Shown here piece by piece: positions 27,981 through 39,325 of a DNA stretch of 64,000 nt; the first letter of the stretch is position 1; each line of letters opens with the position of its first letter. Source of the DNA: Bradyrhizobiaceae bacterium (lineage in GTDB: Bacteria; Pseudomonadota; Alphaproteobacteria; Rhizobiales; Xanthobacteraceae); contig JADYXZ010000020.1 in assembly GCA_020853885.1 (NCBI GenBank), forward strand, positions 248,001 to 312,000. The letters run 5' to 3'. The notes under the pieces were generated by a model. The model did not search any database, was not told the origin of the DNA, and saw nothing but the letters and a program-made list of their open reading frames with translations. The position numbers and the translations under genes are program-made.

Positions 27981-28496
27981 CTATTCGCCGCCCGGTTCCG
28001 GCCCGGAAAGGTCGACGATTTGGGGCTCGTGGCCGGTCTCGCGCAGGAAGCGGATGAGGTCGGCGGTCGCGAGCTGGGTGGTGCGGGTATTCACGAGCGG
28101 ATGGCAGTTGATGAATTCGTGAGCTGCCAGGGTTGCGTCGAGGAAGACCTGCACTTGGCCTTCGCGGTCGTTGATCGCGCCGAAGGGCGTCACCGAGCCC
28201 GGCTCGACGCCGAGGGTCTCGCGCAGGCGCTCGGCCTTGCCGAAGGAGAGGCGGCCGCTCGCGCCGATCCGGCGGTGCAGGTGCTTGAGGTCGATCCCGG
28301 TGTCCTTCTCGGCGACCACGAGGAAGAGCCGGCTCTTCTTGTCGATCAGGAAGAGGTTTTTCGTGTGGGCGCCTTCGAGCTCGTCGTGCAGGCCGCGCGA
28401 CTGCTCGACGGTGAACAGCGGCTCGTGGCTCACCGTCTTCGACGGGATGCCGAGCCGTTCGAGGTGGGCGAGGAGGTCTTCGGGGGAGGCCGGCAT
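27981..28496 (-). CDS. Cys/Ala-tRNA(Pro) deacylase, YbaK/ProX family
   Basis: A 171-residue free-standing editing domain that hydrolyses mischarged tRNA-Pro. Typical blocks are HEPLFTVEQSRGLHDELEGAHTKNLFL, KHLHRRIGASGRLSFGKAERL, GSVTPFGAINDREGQVQVFLD and FINCHPLVNTRTTQLATADLI. The last is closest to ProXp-ala (PrdX). The ATG at 28496 gives the usual family start MPASPEDLLAHLERLGI; longer in-frame starts are not conserved. Confidence 0.93.
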   Translation of the reverse strand: MPASPEDLLAHLERLGIPSKTVSHEPLFTVEQSRGLHDELEGAHTKNLFLIDKKSRLFLVVAEKDTGIDLKHLHRRIGASGRLSFGKAERLRETLGVEPGSVTPFGAINDREGQVQVFLDATLAAHEFINCHPLVNTRTTQLATADLIRFLRETGHEPQIVDLSGPEPGGE

Positions 28497-28637
28497 GAGG
28501 CGATGTGCTGAGATTTCCGGCCTTCTAGGGGCGGCAAGCCGCTTCGGCAAGGCGGGGAACAGTCGCTTTGGCGGTGCCCACGCCGCTATTGGCATTGGCG
28601 GGTGCCGACGCTATATCGTTGCCCTCTCTCGACGGAT

Positions 28638-28712
28638 GCGGGTGTAGCTCAGGGGTAGAGCACAACCTTGCCAAGGTTGGGGTCGTGGGTTCGAATCCCA
28701 TCGCCCGCTCCA
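28638..28712 (+). tRNA. tRNA-Gly (anticodon GCC)
   Basis: A complete cloverleaf: acceptor GCGGGTG with CGCCCGC, D-arm TAGCTCAGGGGTAGAGC, anticodon loop TTGCCAA flanked by AACC and GGTT, T-arm GTGGGTTCGAATCCCAT, and an encoded CCA. Confidence 0.97.
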
Positions 28713-28758
28713 GTCGACTTCCCAGCCGCCATCTGCCGGAAAATCACCGGGGGCCGCC

Positions 28759-29376
28759 TCAGCGGCCCAGCGTGTAGTACTCGCCGTTCGGGCGCATCTC
28801 GGTCGCGCTGGCGATGCGGTTCGACATGGCGAAGAAGCCGGCGACCGCAGCGATGTCCCAGATGTCGCGATCCTTGAAGCCCGTCTCGCGCAGGCGTGCG
28901 CGGTCTTCCTCCTCGATCGCCCACGGCTCAAGCGTGAGCTTCCAGACGAAGTCGAGCATGGCGCGCGTGCGCGCATCGAGGGACGCGGCGCGATAATTGG
29001 CGGCGAGGATGTCGCCGAGCATGGCATCGCCGGAGAGCTTCCGCACGGCGGCCCCGTGCGCGATGATGCAGTAGTGACAGAAATTGGCGCACGAGACGGT
29101 GACCGCGATCATCTCGCGCTCGAGCTTGGAGAGCCCCGAGGGCGCCAGCATCAGGTTGTCGGACATGGCGACGAACGCCTTCAGCTTGGCGAGATCGAAC
29201 GCATAGGCCTGCAGGACGTTCGGAACGAAGCCGAGCTTCTCCATGCATTTGCCGAAATAGGCCTGCATCTCCGCGTCGAGTTCGGCGGTCGGCAGGTCGA
29301 GCGCGATCACCGCGGCCGGATCGTCTTGCTTTCCGGCAGCGGCGGGCGGGTGCGGTCTTGCGGTCGGCTCGTTCAC
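28759..29376 (-). CDS. AhpD/carboxymuconolactone-decarboxylase-like peroxidase-related protein
   Basis: A 205-residue all-alpha protein of the AhpD-like, peroxidase-related (alkylhydroperoxidase) subfamily. The redox motif is CANFCHYCIIAHGAAVR, whose C-x-x-C and His match AhpD. It may reduce peroxides through a dithiol relay; the partner is unknown. The start is a GTG at 29376 with GGGAG seven bases upstream. Divergent from the glutamate dehydrogenase gene. Confidence 0.9.
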   Translation of the reverse strand: MNEPTARPHPPAAAGKQDDPAAVIALDLPTAELDAEMQAYFGKCMEKLGFVPNVLQAYAFDLAKLKAFVAMSDNLMLAPSGLSKLEREMIAVTVSCANFCHYCIIAHGAAVRKLSGDAMLGDILAANYRAASLDARTRAMLDFVWKLTLEPWAIEEEDRARLRETGFKDRDIWDIAAVAGFFAMSNRIASATEMRPNGEYYTLGR

Positions 29377-29524
29377 TTTCGGCTCCCTGTAACAATCGTC
29401 CGCTAGGCTAACAGTTTGGGAGCACTGCGGGAATGCCGGCTCTCGACAGGGCGCGCGTGCGGGCGGAAAAACGGCAGTTCCAGACCGGCGCGATTCGCGG
29501 GGCGCGGCCGGAGGAGAGGCGGCG

Positions 29525-32500
29525 ATGAACGGCAAACGCGCGCTGGCCGATCAGGAGACGCACGAGCCGGAAAGCGACGTGTTGCGCAGCGTCGCGCGCG
29601 AGCTGGCCGGGGCAGCGGACATTCCGCGTGATTACCTGTCGTCGCTGTTCGGGCGGGCTGCGCCGGAAGACCTCGTCGCGTATTCGGCGAGCGAGCTCGC
29701 GCTGCTCGGCAAGGCGAGCTACGCGCACCTGCAGGAGCGGCTGCCGGGCAAGCCGAAAATCCGCATTGAAAACCTGCCGCCGGCCGCCGGGGCGCGGCGG
29801 CTCGACGCGGTGACGGTCATCGAGATCGTCAACGACAACATGCCGTTCCTGCTCGACTCGGTGATGGGCGAGTTGAACGAGCAGGGCGTTTCCGTCTGTC
29901 TCGTCGCGCATCCGATCTTCAGCGTGGAGCGCGACCGCGAGGGCAAGCTCGTCGTCTGGCACGGCGAGGCGGGAGCGGCGAAGGAAGGATTGCGCGAAAG
30001 CGTCATCCAGATCCACGTCGAGCGCATCGATCCGGAGCATGCGGAACGCATCGCGGACGCGCTGGCGAGCGTGCTGGCCGAAGTGCGGCTCGCCGTCTCC
30101 GACTGGCAGGAAATGCGCGGGCGCGTCGATGCCGTGATCGAGGCATTGAAATCGAACCCGCCGCCGCTGCCGCAGGGTGAAGTGCACGAGGCGGTCGCGT
30201 TCCTGGAGTGGCTTGCCGCCGACAACTTCACGTTTCTCGGCTGCCGCGACTATGCCTACACCGACGCGCCGGACCGGGAGATGCTGGAGCCGATCGCGGC
30301 AACCGGCCGCGGCATCCTGCGCAACCCCGACCTGCACGTGCTGCGCCGCGCCGGCAAGCTCGTGACCACGACGCCGGCATTGCGCGCGTTCATGCGCGAG
30401 CCGGTGCCGCTGGTCGTGACCAAGGCGAACGTGCGCTCGCGCGTGCACCGGCGCGTCCATCTCGATTACATCGGCGTCAAGCGGTTCGACGCGCAGGGAA
30501 AAATCACCGGCGAATTCCGCATTGTCGGGCTGTTCACGTCGACGGCGTACACGCGGCGTGCGAGCGGCATTCCCTATCTGCGGCGCAAGGTGGAGCAGGT
30601 GCTGGCGCGGGCGCGCTTCGACCCGGCGAGCCATTCGGGCAAGGCGCTCGTCAACGTGCTGGAAAACTATCCGCGCGACGAGCTGTTCCAGATCGACGTC
30701 GATCTTCTCTATCGCTTCGCGCTGGAGATCCTGCAGCTCGAAGAGCGGCCGCGCGTGCGCGTGCTGGTGCGGCCCGACAAGTTCGACCGCTATGTCTCCG
30801 TGCTCGTCTATATCCCGCGCGAACGCTACGACAGCGCGATGCGCGTGAAGATCGGCAACTTCCTCGCCGAGACCCTCCAGGGGCGCGTTTCCGCATTCTA
30901 TCCGTTCTTCCTCGACGGGCCGCTGACGCGCGTGCATTTCATCATCGGCCGCGACGACGGGCCGACGCCGGAGCCCGACCAGGCAATGCTCGAGTTTGCG
31001 GTCGAGCGGTTGGTGCGCAACTGGAGCGACCGGCTCGCGCGCGAACTGGAGACGGCGCACGAACTTTCCAAGGCGCGGGCGCTGGAGCGGCGCTACCGCG
31101 ACGCATTCTCGGCCGGCTATCAGGAAGCCTACACGCCGCGCGCCGCCGTCGGCGACATCCGCGTTCTGGAGACCCTCTCGCCGGAAAACGAGATGGCGGT
31201 GGACTTCCATCGCAGCGATCCGGCCGACAAGACGCAGGTGAACCTCAAGCTCTTCAGCCACGGCCGGCCGCTCCCGCTTTCGGAGCGGGTGCCGGTGCTG
31301 GAGAACATGGGCTTTACCGTCATCGACGAGCAGACCTACACGGTGGAGCCGCGCGACGGCCGGGGCGCGTGCTGGCTGCACGACATGCTGCTTCGCCGGT
31401 CGGGCGGCGGCGAGATCGATGTGGAATCGCTCGGCGGCCGGCTGGAAAGCTGCCTGATGGCGGTCGCGCGCGGGCGCGCGGAGAACGACGGCTTCAATGC
31501 GCTGGTGCTCGGCGCCGGCCTGCCGTGGCGGGACGTGGCGCTGATCCGCACGCTCTCGCGCTACCTGCGGCAGGCGCGCATCGCCTACAGCCAGGACTAT
31601 CTCTGGAGCACGTTGAACCGGTATCCGGCGGTCGCGGCGAAGATCGTCACGCTCTTTCACATGCGCTTCGACCCGCGCGTCGAGGTGAGCGGCGAGGAAC
31701 GGAGCGAGCGCGAGGCCGCGATCGTGCAGGAGATCGAGCAGGCGCTCGGCGCGGTGGAGAGCCTCGACGACGACCAGATCCTGCGTCGGTTCGTGAACCT
31801 CGTGAAGGCGGCGCTGCGCACCAATTTCTACCAGGCCGGCGCCGACGGGCAGGCGAAGCCGATCATCTCGATCAAGTTCGAGAGCCGGAAGATCGAGGAG
31901 CTGCCGCTGCCGAAGCCGCTCTACGAAATCTTCGTGTATTCGCCGCGCGTCGAAGGCATCCACCTGCGCTTCGGCAAGGTGGCGCGCGGCGGCATCCGCT
32001 GGTCGGACCGGCCGCAGGATTTCCGCACCGAGGTGCTCGGGCTGGTCAAGGCGCAGCAGGTGAAGAACGCCGTGATCGTGCCGTTCGGCGCCAAGGGCGG
32101 GTTCGTGCCGAAGCGCCTGCCGGCGGGCGGCGGACGCGAGGCGGTGCTGGCGGAGGGGACGGCCGCCTACGAGCTCTTCATCTCGAGTCTGCTGGAGATT
32201 ACCGACAATCTCGGGCCGCAGGGCATCGTGCCGCCGCCGGACATCGTGCGGCACGACGGCGACGATCCCTATCTCGTAGTCGCCGCCGACAAGGGGACGG
32301 CGACCTTCTCCGACACCGCCAACGGGATTGCGGAACGGCACGGCTTCTGGCTCGGCGACGCGTTCGCGAGCGGCGGTTCGGCCGGCTACGACCACAAGAA
32401 GATGGGCATCACCGCCCGCGGCGCCTGGGAGGCGGTGAAGCGGCATTTCCGCGAGATGGATTTCGACATCCATAAGACGCCGTTCATGGTGGCGGGCGTC

Positions 32501-34369
32501 GGCGACATGTCCGGCGACGTGTTCGGCAACGGCATGTTGCTCGAAAAGACGATCAAGCTCGTCGCTGCGTTCGATCACCGCGACATCTTCATTGATCCGG
32601 CGCCCGATCCGGCGCGGTCGTGGGCGGAGCGCAAGCGCCTGTTCGAGCTGCCGCGCTCGAGCTGGGCCGACTACGACAAGTCGCTGATCTCCGAGGGCGG
32701 CGGCGTATTCCCGCGCAAGGCGAAGAGCATTCCGCTGTCGCCGGAAATGCGCGCATTGCTCGATCTCGATATGGCGGAAGCGACGCCCGCGCAGGTGATG
32801 CAGGCGATCCTGAAGGCGCGGGTCGATCTCCTGTGGTTCGGCGGCATCGGCACCTATGTGCGGGCTTCGATCGAATCGGACGACCGGGTCGGCGACCGCG
32901 CCAACGATCCGATCCGCGTGACCGGCGCCGATCTGCGCTGCAGGGTGATCGGCGAAGGCGCCAATCTCGGCATGACGCAGCTCGGCCGCGTCGAGGCGGC
33001 GCGCCGCCGCATCCGCCTGAACACCGACGCGATCGACAACTCCGCTGGCGTGAATTCCTCGGATGTCGAAGTGAATCTCAAGATCGCGCTGAGCGTCCCC
33101 ATGCGCGAGCAGCGGCTGCAGCTCGAGGAGCGCAACCAGTTGCTCGCGGGGATGACGGACGACGTCGCCGCCCTCGTGCTGCGGAACAACTATCTGCAGC
33201 CGCTCGCGCTTTCGCTTGCGGAGCGGCGCGGGACGGAGGACCTCGGCTTTCAGGTCGGGCTCATGCACGCGCTGGAGGCGGACGGCGCGCTCGACCGTTC
33301 CGTGGAGTTCCTGCCTTCGGATATCGAGATCGGCGAACGGCGGCTGCGCGGGCAGGCGCTGACGCGGCCGGAGCTGGCCGTCCTGCTCGCCTACGCGAAG
33401 CTCTCCCTGTTCGGTGCGCTCCTGGAGTCGGAGGTGCCGGACGATCCTTATCTCGCCCGCGAGCTCGTCCGCTATTTCCCGAAAGCGGTGGCGGAGCGTT
33501 TCCCCGACGCGGTGCAGGAGCACCGATTGCGGCGCGAAATCATCGCGACGATGCTCTCCAATTCGATGATCAACCGGGGCGGGCCGTCGCTCATTGCGCG
33601 CGTCGGCGACGAGACCGGCGCCGATGCGCCGGCGATCGCCAAGGCGTTCGCGGCGGTGCGCGACGCCTACGGCATGACCGATCTGAACGCCGGGATCGAC
33701 CGGCTGGACGGGCGGGTCGGCGGCGACCTGCAGCTTTCGCTTTACGCCGCCGTGCAGGATCTCCTGCTCGACCGCATCAACTGGTTCCTGCGCAATGTCG
33801 ACCTTTCGCAGGGCCTTGCCGACATCGTCGCCCGTTATCGCGCGGGGATCGACGCGGTCGCCGCTGCGGTCGAGAAAGCGCTGCCGGACGAGCAGCATGC
33901 CGCGCGCGGCGCGCGCATGTCGGCGCTCGTCGGCGCCAGCGTGCCGGAGCCGCTTGCGCGAACGCTTGCGAGCCTCCCCGAGCTTGCGGCGGCGCCGGAT
34001 ATCGTGCGGGTTGCCGAGGAGACGAGGCAGCCGATCGAGCGGGCGACCGGCGTCTATTTCGCCGTCGGTGCCTATTTCCGGCTGGACCGGATCGTCGACG
34101 CGGCGAACGCGATCGAGCTCGCCGACCATTTCGACCGGCTGGCGCTCGACCGCGGCCTCGTGGAGATCGCCGCCAGCCAGCGGCGCCTGGCCGCCGCCGC
34201 GCTCAAAACCGGGGAAAGCGGAGAGGCGGCGGTGCAGTCCTGGATCGCCGAGCGGGGCAGGGAGATCGAACGCGTGCGCAAGAGCATTCACGACATCGCG
34301 GGCGGCGGGCTCACCCTTTCCCGGCTTGCGGTCGCCGTCGGCCTGCTCGCCGATCTCGCCAAAGCATAG
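29525..34369 (+). CDS. gdhB: NAD-dependent glutamate dehydrogenase, large (GDH-180) type
   Basis: A 1614-residue enzyme that oxidises glutamate to 2-oxoglutarate and ammonia, mainly catabolic. The long N-terminal half holds ACT-like and tetramerisation domains. The catalytic core contains KVARGGIRWSDRPQDFRTEVLGLVKAQQVKNAVIVP, with PFGAKGGFVPKRLP for substrate binding, and the NAD-binding GYDHKKMGITARGAWEAVKRHF, GVGDMSGDVFGNGMLL and VIGEGANLGMTQLGR. Length and layout match the large GDH class of Rhizobiales and Pseudomonas. GGAGAGGCGGCG precedes the ATG. Its nitrogen-metabolism role fits the glnK-amtB genes nearby, though no shared regulation is visible. Confidence 0.96.
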   Translation: MNGKRALADQETHEPESDVLRSVARELAGAADIPRDYLSSLFGRAAPEDLVAYSASELALLGKASYAHLQERLPGKPKIRIENLPPAAGARRLDAVTVIEIVNDNMPFLLDSVMGELNEQGVSVCLVAHPIFSVERDREGKLVVWHGEAGAAKEGLRESVIQIHVERIDPEHAERIADALASVLAEVRLAVSDWQEMRGRVDAVIEALKSNPPPLPQGEVHEAVAFLEWLAADNFTFLGCRDYAYTDAPDREMLEPIAATGRGILRNPDLHVLRRAGKLVTTTPALRAFMREPVPLVVTKANVRSRVHRRVHLDYIGVKRFDAQGKITGEFRIVGLFTSTAYTRRASGIPYLRRKVEQVLARARFDPASHSGKALVNVLENYPRDELFQIDVDLLYRFALEILQLEERPRVRVLVRPDKFDRYVSVLVYIPRERYDSAMRVKIGNFLAETLQGRVSAFYPFFLDGPLTRVHFIIGRDDGPTPEPDQAMLEFAVERLVRNWSDRLARELETAHELSKARALERRYRDAFSAGYQEAYTPRAAVGDIRVLETLSPENEMAVDFHRSDPADKTQVNLKLFSHGRPLPLSERVPVLENMGFTVIDEQTYTVEPRDGRGACWLHDMLLRRSGGGEIDVESLGGRLESCLMAVARGRAENDGFNALVLGAGLPWRDVALIRTLSRYLRQARIAYSQDYLWSTLNRYPAVAAKIVTLFHMRFDPRVEVSGEERSEREAAIVQEIEQALGAVESLDDDQILRRFVNLVKAALRTNFYQAGADGQAKPIISIKFESRKIEELPLPKPLYEIFVYSPRVEGIHLRFGKVARGGIRWSDRPQDFRTEVLGLVKAQQVKNAVIVPFGAKGGFVPKRLPAGGGREAVLAEGTAAYELFISSLLEITDNLGPQGIVPPPDIVRHDGDDPYLVVAADKGTATFSDTANGIAERHGFWLGDAFASGGSAGYDHKKMGITARGAWEAVKRHFREMDFDIHKTPFMVAGVGDMSGDVFGNGMLLEKTIKLVAAFDHRDIFIDPAPDPARSWAERKRLFELPRSSWADYDKSLISEGGGVFPRKAKSIPLSPEMRALLDLDMAEATPAQVMQAILKARVDLLWFGGIGTYVRASIESDDRVGDRANDPIRVTGADLRCRVIGEGANLGMTQLGRVEAARRRIRLNTDAIDNSAGVNSSDVEVNLKIALSVPMREQRLQLEERNQLLAGMTDDVAALVLRNNYLQPLALSLAERRGTEDLGFQVGLMHALEADGALDRSVEFLPSDIEIGERRLRGQALTRPELAVLLAYAKLSLFGALLESEVPDDPYLARELVRYFPKAVAERFPDAVQEHRLRREIIATMLSNSMINRGGPSLIARVGDETGADAPAIAKAFAAVRDAYGMTDLNAGIDRLDGRVGGDLQLSLYAAVQDLLLDRINWFLRNVDLSQGLADIVARYRAGIDAVAAAVEKALPDEQHAARGARMSALVGASVPEPLARTLASLPELAAAPDIVRVAEETRQPIERATGVYFAVGAYFRLDRIVDAANAIELADHFDRLALDRGLVEIAASQRRLAAAALKTGESGEAAVQSWIAERGREIERVRKSIHDIAGGGLTLSRLAVAVGLLADLAKA

Positions 34370-34438
34370 TCAGCAGGAAATGATGGATCGCCGGCGCGGC
34401 GCAGCCGCGGGCAGGCTGCACCGAAACAGGCCAATTGC

Positions 34439-35801
34439 ATGCAAGCCGACAAGCCCCTGACACGCCCGGTCACGAAGCTCGGCATCTGGGGCTGGGTGAT
34501 GTTCGACTGGGCGTGCCAGCCGTTCTTCACGCTGGTGACGACGTTCGTCTATGCGCCGTATTTCGCCTCGGTCGTGGTGGGAGACCCCGCGCGCGGGCAG
34601 GCGCTGTGGGGCTTCGCCGCGGGGTTCGCGGGGCTGCTGATCGCCCTGTTTTCGCCGGTGCTGGGCGCCGTCGCCGACGCCACCGGCCGGCGAAAGCCGT
34701 GGATCGCCTCGTTCGGGATATTGCTGATCGTCGGCTCCTGGGCGCTCTGGTACGGGCGGCCGGGCGACGCGGAGACGGTCTCCATCGTGCTCGTGGCGTT
34801 CGTGGTCGCGTCGGTCGGGGTCGAGTTCGCCACCGTCTTCAACAATTCGATGATGCCGACCCTCGTTCCGCCGGAGCGGCTCGGGCGGCTGTCCGGACTT
34901 GGCTGGGGCATGGGCTACGTGGGCGGGCTCGTGTCGCTCGTGCTCACCCTTGGGTTCCTGGCGGCAAGTCCGGAAACGGGGCGCACGCTTCTCGGTTTCG
35001 AGCCGTTGTTCGGTCTCGATCCGGCGCAGCACGAAGGCGACCGCGCGAGCGGACCATTGTCGACGCTGTGGTTCGTCGTGTTCGTGCTGCCGCTGCTCCT
35101 GTTCACGCCGGACGGCAGGAAGGCGATGAATCTCGGATCGGCGGCGCGGGTCGGCTTGCAGACGTTCGTCGAGACCGTGCGCGGCATCCGCGGCCATGCC
35201 AACAGCCTGATCTTCCTTCTTGCCAACATGATCTACGCCAACGGGCTCGGCGCGCTGTTTGCGTTCGGCGGCATCTATGCGGCCGGCATGCTCGGTTGGG
35301 GCACCATCGAGATCGGCGTGTTCGGCATCCTGATCACGATCGCGGCGAGCATCGGTGCATTGCTCGGCGGCCGCGCCGACGACGCGCTCGGATCGAAGAC
35401 CGTCATTCTCGGCTCGCTGATTCTCTTGATCGTCATGTCGGTGTCGATCCTGTCCGTCGACCGCAGCACGGTGTTCTTCGTCGTTCCGGTGCAGCCGGCG
35501 GAGCCGGGCGCCGGCCTGTTCACGACGCTGCCCGAACAGCTCTATGTCGCTTTCGGCGCCGTCATCGGCATCGCGGCAGGACCGCTGCAGGCGTCTTCGC
35601 GCACGTTGCTCGCGCGGCTCGCGCCGCGGGACCAGCTCGGGCAGTTCTACGGGCTGTTTGCGCTTTCCGGGAAGCTCACGTCGTTCGCGGGGCCGTTTGC
35701 GGTCGCCACGGTGACGGCTATGGCCGCGAGCCAGCGCGCGGGAATTTCAGTGCTGGTCGCATTCTTCGCGACCGGTGCGCTGCTGCTGTTATTCGTGCGG
35801 G

Positions 35802-35830
<29 letters not shown>
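34439..35830 (+). CDS. MFS transporter, UMF1/Atg22-like
   Basis: A 463-residue membrane protein with about 12 hydrophobic segments. [19 protein letters not shown] near the start, [14 protein letters not shown] in loop 2-3 and [15 protein letters not shown] are the hallmarks of the UMF1 family related to yeast vacuolar effluxer Atg22. Substrate unknown; some relatives export amino acids. It lies 69 bases after glutamate dehydrogenase on the same strand and may be co-transcribed. Its last 29 bases overlap the end of purH, tail to tail. Confidence 0.88.
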
Positions 35831-37391
<1,561 letters not shown>

Positions 37392-37465
37392 CTGGCGCTC
37401 AATCGCTGGAGTGCATGCGCCGCGCCGATAGCATGCTCGGTGCGGCAGGGGAACGCCGCAAAATG

Positions 37466-39229
37466 TCAGAGCGGCAATTTGGGGCCGGCGGTCTCGGCCT
37501 GCTCGCGTTCCTTCTCGCGCGTGCCTTGCGGCGCGCGAATGAAGGTCCAGACGATGCGCGGAAGGGCGCGCACCTCGTCGGCGATGATGATCTGGCTCGT
37601 CCGCCGCGGCCCGTCGGTGGCCGACAGGAAGACGCTTTCTTCCACCTCAACCTCCATGTTGGGTGCGCTGAACAGCCAGCTTTCCTTGCCGGGAAGCACC
37701 AGCAGGACGCTCGAGCCGTCGGTGCGGCGGCTGGCTTTCACGTTTGGATGCAGGTGGAAGCGGATCACGAAGGTATCCGGCGCATCGGCCGGGGCGGGCT
37801 CGCCATCGAGGGTGAAGAAGACATCCTCGCCGTCGAGGCGGGTGCCGTCCGCCGACAGCCGCCAGGAGCGCTGGTGCAGGAGGCCGAAGCGCGAGGCATA
37901 GCCGTCGTGGCTCGCGCGTATGAGCTGGGCGCCCTCGCGCTCGCCGCGGGTGGCGCGCACCTCGACCGGCCCTTCGACGATGGGGACGCCGATCAGGCGG
38001 TTATAGGTGGGGTTGGTCAGGAAGCGGCAGGACGAGGCTTCGTTGAGCGTGACGGTGGAGTGCGCCGCCGTCGCCCGCGCCGCCGGCCGCCAGGCGTCGC
38101 GGTTCGCGGCGGGCATGCCGCAATTGATGACGATGCGGTTGCGCCCGTTGGAAAACTCGAACGACAGGCAGCCTGCATGCGCCTCGTGGCTGAGGAGCAG
38201 GGGAGGCGGGGCGCCGGTGTCGATGATGATGATGCTCTCGCCGCACTCGACGCGCTGGTAGCCGGAATGCGGCGCGTTGGCGACGGGCGCACCGCGGGCG
38301 TCGTCGTAGGCGAGGGCGGTGGCGAGGAGATCGGACGGTGTCGCGCCCATGCCGTTGAACTGCGCAAAGGCGCCGTCGCGGTGCCGGAAGAAGCGCAGCA
38401 TCGGCATCATGCGGTCGATGGCGTTGAGCAACGCCGAGGGCGGCGGGACGCTGCGCGCCTCGAACGATTGCCGCAGCGGCAGCAAATCGATGAGCAGCTC
38501 GATCAGCACGCCCGGGTTGCGGCTGATGTGGCCGCCGTCGGGCAGGATCTGGCGGTTCAGCTCCTGCGCCAGCCGCCGCGCGCTCGCCTTGAGGAGCCGC
38601 GTCTCGCCCTGCATGCAGAGCCCGGCGAAGGTGAGTGCGATCGTCACGAGCAGGCGCGGATAGCCGTCGCGCGTGTCGCCGAGCGTGCGGCGGAGATACC
38701 GCACCTGGCGCGCGAGGCTCTTCAGGAACGCATGATAGAATTTGTGATCGGCGCCTTCGAGGATGAGCGGCGCCTGGGTCAGCCAGGAGATCACGCGGCG
38801 GGCGACGATCTCGGGCTGCCAGGCGACCGGGTGCGAGGCGCCCTGCATGGCGATCCAGTCGGCGACGAGGGCGCGGGCGTTGGCCTGGGCGATCGAGGTG
38901 CCGGCGGCGCGCAGGTGGCGCAGCCAGCCAAAGCCGAGCAGCGTCTCCTCCCATTCACGCGAAGGCGGCGGCATCTCGAAGGGCGAGCGGCCGTCGGTGG
39001 CGACGACCTTGCCGGCGAAGACGAAGCGGCCGGCGTAGAACTCGCTCGCGAGCGTCGGATCGGCGGTGCGCAGGTCCTGCGGCGCGATCAAGAGACGCTC
39101 GGGAACGGAGAGGCCGACGCGCCAGCGGATGCGCGGATTGGCGGTGACGCCGGCCATGAGCTTGCGCCAGCCGTGCCCGGCGACGAAACGCGCGAGCCGC
39201 AACCGCTCCGCAAGTCCCTCGCGACTCAT
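37466..39229 (-). CDS. heparinase II/III family protein
   Basis: A 587-residue protein. An N-terminal alpha/alpha toroid region precedes a C-terminal heparinase II/III-like beta domain with [25 protein letters not shown] and [14 protein letters not shown]. Family members are polysaccharide lyases, but in Rhizobiales this conserved gene next to purH and rsmB has no proven substrate; an envelope or exopolysaccharide role is inferred. No signal peptide is visible. The ribosome-binding site at 39229 is weak and the start could lie a little downstream. Confidence 0.88.
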   Translation of the reverse strand: MSREGLAERLRLARFVAGHGWRKLMAGVTANPRIRWRVGLSVPERLLIAPQDLRTADPTLASEFYAGRFVFAGKVVATDGRSPFEMPPPSREWEETLLGFGWLRHLRAAGTSIAQANARALVADWIAMQGASHPVAWQPEIVARRVISWLTQAPLILEGADHKFYHAFLKSLARQVRYLRRTLGDTRDGYPRLLVTIALTFAGLCMQGETRLLKASARRLAQELNRQILPDGGHISRNPGVLIELLIDLLPLRQSFEARSVPPPSALLNAIDRMMPMLRFFRHRDGAFAQFNGMGATPSDLLATALAYDDARGAPVANAPHSGYQRVECGESIIIIDTGAPPPLLLSHEAHAGCLSFEFSNGRNRIVINCGMPAANRDAWRPAARATAAHSTVTLNEASSCRFLTNPTYNRLIGVPIVEGPVEVRATRGEREGAQLIRASHDGYASRFGLLHQRSWRLSADGTRLDGEDVFFTLDGEPAPADAPDTFVIRFHLHPNVKASRRTDGSSVLLVLPGKESWLFSAPNMEVEVEESVFLSATDGPRRTSQIIIADEVRALPRIVWTFIRAPQGTREKEREQAETAGPKLPL

Positions 39230-39325
39230 CGAGTCGAATGCCTTTCCGTGCCGCCGGCGCGCACGCGCCCGTTCGGTGCGACACCATATCGAAGCGGATT
39301 CGCCTGTCCAATCACGGGGAAAGAC

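Noticed and set aside
29408-34291. Very long open frame (about 1627 codons) on the minus strand opposite glutamate dehydrogenase
   Set aside because: High GC and codon bias leave the antisense strand open. The plus strand encodes an unmistakable full-length enzyme, and the antisense product is Arg/His-rich without any domain.
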